From the NCBI GenBank assembly GCA_031255395.1, contig JAIRSQ010000172.1, positions 1 through 7,242 on the forward strand: 7,242 nucleotides of DNA. Direction: 5' to 3'. The notes under the pieces were generated by a model, which made no database searches, was not told the origin of the DNA, and worked only from the letters and a program-made list of their open reading frames with translations. The position numbers and the translations under genes were made by a program. Below are positions 5,392 through 7,242 of this stretch, one piece after another. The stretch comes from Spirochaetaceae bacterium (GTDB lineage: Bacteria > Spirochaetota > Spirochaetia > Treponematales > Breznakiellaceae). Numbering within the stretch: the first letter of the stretch is position 1; every line of letters begins with the position of its first letter.

Positions 5392-5859
5392 CTATATGCC
5401 GTCTAACAGAGCCGCCATCTCGTCCGTGCTGACAAGCCTGCGCTCGGGAATGGCGGCAGCGCCGTCTTTCATAAGTTCCCCGATCAGCATTTGGCAGCTT
5501 TCACAGCGCCTTATATGCTCGTTGACCAACTCCTTGATATACGGGTAGTTAATCGCGTTGAAACATTCTGTCCCGCGCGCCATGCCGGTTAATAAATCCA
5601 AGAACAGTTCATAAGTTTCGTCAAGATTATGGAGTTGCTCGTCTCTGGAAATAAGATGCTTGTTGAAAGACAGGCTTTCTTGTAGCAGATTCAATTTCTC
5701 CGCTATGAAATCAATGTCTTCTATGGTTTTTTCCAGAAAAATATCCGGAGCCGCGTCAAGTTTCATCATGTCTGCCAGCATCCGTATCCTGGCGTTTAAG
5801 ATGAATATATTGTCTTCATAGTTAAACTGCTGATTCATGTATAAAAACAATATCGGCAT
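5392..5859 (-). CDS. Small helical protein with a C-terminal HxxxCxxC motif
   Basis: This 155-residue protein has no membrane segment or signal peptide and I recognise no named family. Residues about 10-95 are predicted long helices with regular Leu/Ile spacing. At 115-122, HIRRCESC has the spacing His-x3-Cys-x2-Cys typical of the zinc-binding motif of ZAS-type anti-sigma factors, inside a helix context (KELVNEHIRRCESCQMLIGEL) that fits that family. A further Cys is at 99. A zinc-binding regulator is a reasonable guess, but no sigma factor gene is in the window and the motif lies near the C-terminus rather than the usual N-terminus. The start is uncertain: ATG 5857-5859 opens the frame right after a stop, and the methionine at residue 8 (5836-5838) is as likely. 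Neither has a visible ribosome-binding site. The gene ends TAG|ATG against rsmD. The 134 bases before it, back to tag, hold no gene and no clear promoter. Confidence 0.75.
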   Translation of the reverse strand: MPILFLYMNQQFNYEDNIFILNARIRMLADMMKLDAAPDIFLEKTIEDIDFIAEKLNLLQESLSFNKHLISRDEQLHNLDETYELFLDLLTGMARGTECFNAINYPYIKELVNEHIRRCESCQMLIGELMKDGAAAIPERRLVSTDEMAALLDGI

Positions 5860-5993
5860 TCAAAAGGCGGGAATGTAGCGTTAAATTACAAAAATATGAG
5901 TCTCCCCGCCGGGAATAAAACTTAAGGACGATTCGCTTCAACAGAGGCCGCTATCGTCTTTTAGAGCTATGAAGCCAGCAGGAAAAAACGCTT

Positions 5994-6566
5994 TTACGCG
6001 CCCGCTATAAGGCCGTGCCGGAAACAGCTTGTCAAATGGTCGTTTACAAAGCCCGCGGCCTGTAAAAAAGCGTAGACTATCGTAGGGCCGACAAAGGCAA
6101 ATCCCCGCTTTGTCAGGATTTTGGATATTTGCTTGGAAAGCGGCGTATGCGGCGGTATCTCTTTAACAGAGGCGTAATGGTTTACAATTTGTTTGCCGTC
6201 CACCCATTCCCATAGCCACGCCGAAAAATCGTGCCCCTGCTCCTTCATGTCCATGTAGGCGCGGGCGTTGCCTATCGCCGCCTCGATCTTCTTCCGGTTG
6301 CGTATTATCCCGTCATCATTTAGCAGACGTTCTATATCCTTTTCTCCGTAACCCGCAATGATTTCCGGATTCATGCCATCAAACGCCTTGCGATAATTTT
6401 CGCGTCGCCTAAGTATCGAAATCCATGAAAGTCCGGCCTGAGCCCCGTCCAACACCAGAGCTTCGAACAGTTTTTCGCTGTCATGTTGCGGTACGCCCCA
6501 CTCCTCGTCGTGGTAGCGTTTATACTCGTTATCGTTTATGCACCATGGGCACCGTATCAACTCCAC
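5994..6566 (-). CDS. tag: DNA-3-methyladenine glycosylase I
   Basis: Tag removes 3-methyladenine from alkylated DNA as the first step of base excision repair. The 190-residue length matches the family (187 in E. coli). The zinc site of the family is complete: Cys6, His19, His177 and Cys181, with the same spacings as Cys4, His17, His175 and Cys179 of E. coli. YHDEEWGVP (18-26), AGLSWISIL (44-52), RKKIEAAIGNARAY (91-104) and RGFAFVGPTIVYAF (154-167) are strong family motifs. At the position of E. coli Glu38, in the base-binding pocket, this protein has Asp40 (LDGAQAG). The start codon is GTG (6564-6566): a TAG lies directly before it in frame and no ATG is available ahead of the essential Cys6. 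No good Shine-Dalgarno sequence precedes it. The gene lies 64 bases behind queA, probably in the same direction of transcription. Confidence 0.95.
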   Translation of the reverse strand: MELIRCPWCINDNEYKRYHDEEWGVPQHDSEKLFEALVLDGAQAGLSWISILRRRENYRKAFDGMNPEIIAGYGEKDIERLLNDDGIIRNRKKIEAAIGNARAYMDMKEQGHDFSAWLWEWVDGKQIVNHYASVKEIPPHTPLSKQISKILTKRGFAFVGPTIVYAFLQAAGFVNDHLTSCFRHGLIAGA

Positions 6567-6630
6567 CTAAAAACGCTACAATTTATCCCCGACATTTTCA
6601 AGCCCGTATAAATGTTTTCCATAAAGTGAT

Positions 6631-7242
6631 TTATAGAATTAACATGGCGTCGCCGTAACTAAAGAAGTTATAGTTTTTGCTTATTGCCTCGTTGTACGTT
6701 TCCATGATCAGGCGCCTTCCGGCATCCCCGCCCCTGTCCGCTCCCGCGAAGGCGCAGACAAGCATGAGCAATGTCGATTCGGGCGTGTGGAAATTTGTAA
6801 ACAGCGCGTCGGCGATTTTAAAACGGTAATCGCCGTAAATGAATATGTTTGTGCGCCGCTCGCCGCGCCGAATCTGTCCGCTACCTGTCGCCGCCGATTC
6901 CAGTGCCCTTAACGTAGTCGTACCCGCGGCTATCACTTTCCGCCCGTCCCGCTTCGCCGCCTCTATCTTTTCCGCCGCCCCGTCTTCAATGCAAAAATAT
7001 TCTTCGTGCATCTTGTGGTCTTCGACATTGGCACACCGTACCGGAAGAAATGTGCCAAGCCCCGCGTGAAGCGTTATAAAAGCGGTTTCAATGCCTCGTT
7101 CCGCGATGGCCGAAATTATGCCGTCAGTAAAGTGCAGTCCCGCGGTAGGCGCCGCCGCAGAGCCGCAGACGCGGGCGTAAACCGTTTGATAGCGTTCCGC
7201 GTCAAGCGTCTCGTCCGGGCGTTTTATGTACGGTGGCAACGG
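6631..7242 (-). CDS. queA: S-adenosylmethionine:tRNA ribosyltransferase-isomerase QueA, C-terminal part
   Basis: QueA transfers and isomerises the ribosyl group of SAM onto 7-aminomethyl-7-deazaguanine in tRNA to make epoxyqueuosine, a late step of queuosine formation at wobble position 34. The frame is open to the window edge, so about 203 of the usual 340-350 residues are present and the N-terminal part lies outside. An apparent start near 7239 is only an internal Leu codon (TTG) in the motif LPPYIKRPDE. Clear family signatures follow: ERYQTVYA, AAPTAGLHFT, TLHAGLGTFLPV, HKMHEEYF, AAGTTTLRALE, TNFHTPESTLLMLV and the C-terminal FFSYGDAMLIL. No damage is seen. The stop TAA is at 6631-6633, followed by 64 bases to tag. 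The presence of queA implies that queuosine is made or salvaged in this organism. Confidence 0.95.
   Translation of the reverse strand, partial: PLPPYIKRPDETLDAERYQTVYARVCGSAAAPTAGLHFTDGIISAIAERGIETAFITLHAGLGTFLPVRCANVEDHKMHEEYFCIEDGAAEKIEAAKRDGRKVIAAGTTTLRALESAATGSGQIRRGERRTNIFIYGDYRFKIADALFTNFHTPESTLLMLVCAFAGADRGGDAGRRLIMETYNEAISKNYNFFSYGDAMLIL

Noticed and set aside
5866..5910. Leader hairpin GGCGGG/CCCCGCC before the HxxxCxxC gene
   Set aside because: Six pairs across a loop of more than 30 bases, too weak to claim a riboswitch or attenuator.
5976..5996. Terminator behind tag
   Set aside because: There is a T6 run on the - strand, but the stem before it is only three base pairs.
6573..6601. 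Promoter for tag (TTGAAA-17-TAGCGT on the - strand)
   Set aside because: The -10 box matches at only three positions and the start would fall on the GTG itself. A leaderless mRNA is possible but not supported.
7237..7239. Start codon of queA at 7239
   Set aside because: It is a TTG leucine inside the conserved LPPYIKR motif. The real start lies outside the window.
1..7242. CRISPR array, tRNA, rRNA, insertion sequence or phage attachment site
   Set aside because: No spaced direct repeats, no cloverleaf with a CCA end, no transposase or integrase motifs, and no flanking target duplications were seen.

Overview
The window reads as ordinary bacterial chromosome with one compositionally odd insert. 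A lipobox (FFAGC) lipoprotein with a DUF4398-like repeat region, a long TPR protein with a small operon partner, and the gene content around rsmD, tag and queA together suggest a spirochaete, most likely a Treponema of the gut type. This is inference from protein style and gene mix; no marker gene in the window settles it. No tRNA, rRNA, CRISPR array, transposase or integrase was seen.

Left part (1-2209, all + strand). The window opens inside the 3' part of an unrecognised gene (stop at 557). A 143-base gap follows that holds a tiny ORF with a strong Shine-Dalgarno (SD) sequence and a three-codon mini-ORF. The stop of the mini-ORF overlaps the start of a 253-residue HEPN-type protein (701-1462). 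The HEPN gene is clearly AT-rich against GC-rich neighbours and has the Rx4H signature of HEPN ribonucleases. It ends before a hairpin/terminator region, which is followed by a good sigma-70-like promoter and a lipoprotein gene (1628-2209).

Right part (2236-7242, all - strand). Read in the direction of transcription, the order is queA (5' part outside the window), tag (3-methyladenine DNA glycosylase I), a small HxxxCxxC protein, rsmD (16S rRNA m2G966 methyltransferase), a 114-residue TPR-like protein, a 380-residue TPR protein, and rlmN (23S rRNA m2A2503 / tRNA m2A37 methyltransferase). Junctions are tight: the HxxxCxxC gene and rsmD abut as TAG|ATG, the two TPR genes overlap, and rlmN starts two codons after the TPR stop in the same frame. 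Two transcription units are likely, one ending with rsmD and one starting at the promoter near 4788-4815. Three of the seven genes modify RNA (queA, rlmN, rsmD) and one repairs alkylated DNA (tag).

The lipoprotein gene and rlmN converge on a 15-bp perfect hairpin at 2228-2260, which also encodes the last residues of RlmN. The item most worth a second look is the solitary Swt1-type HEPN protein with its unusual stacked mini-ORF leader. The rest is largely housekeeping.
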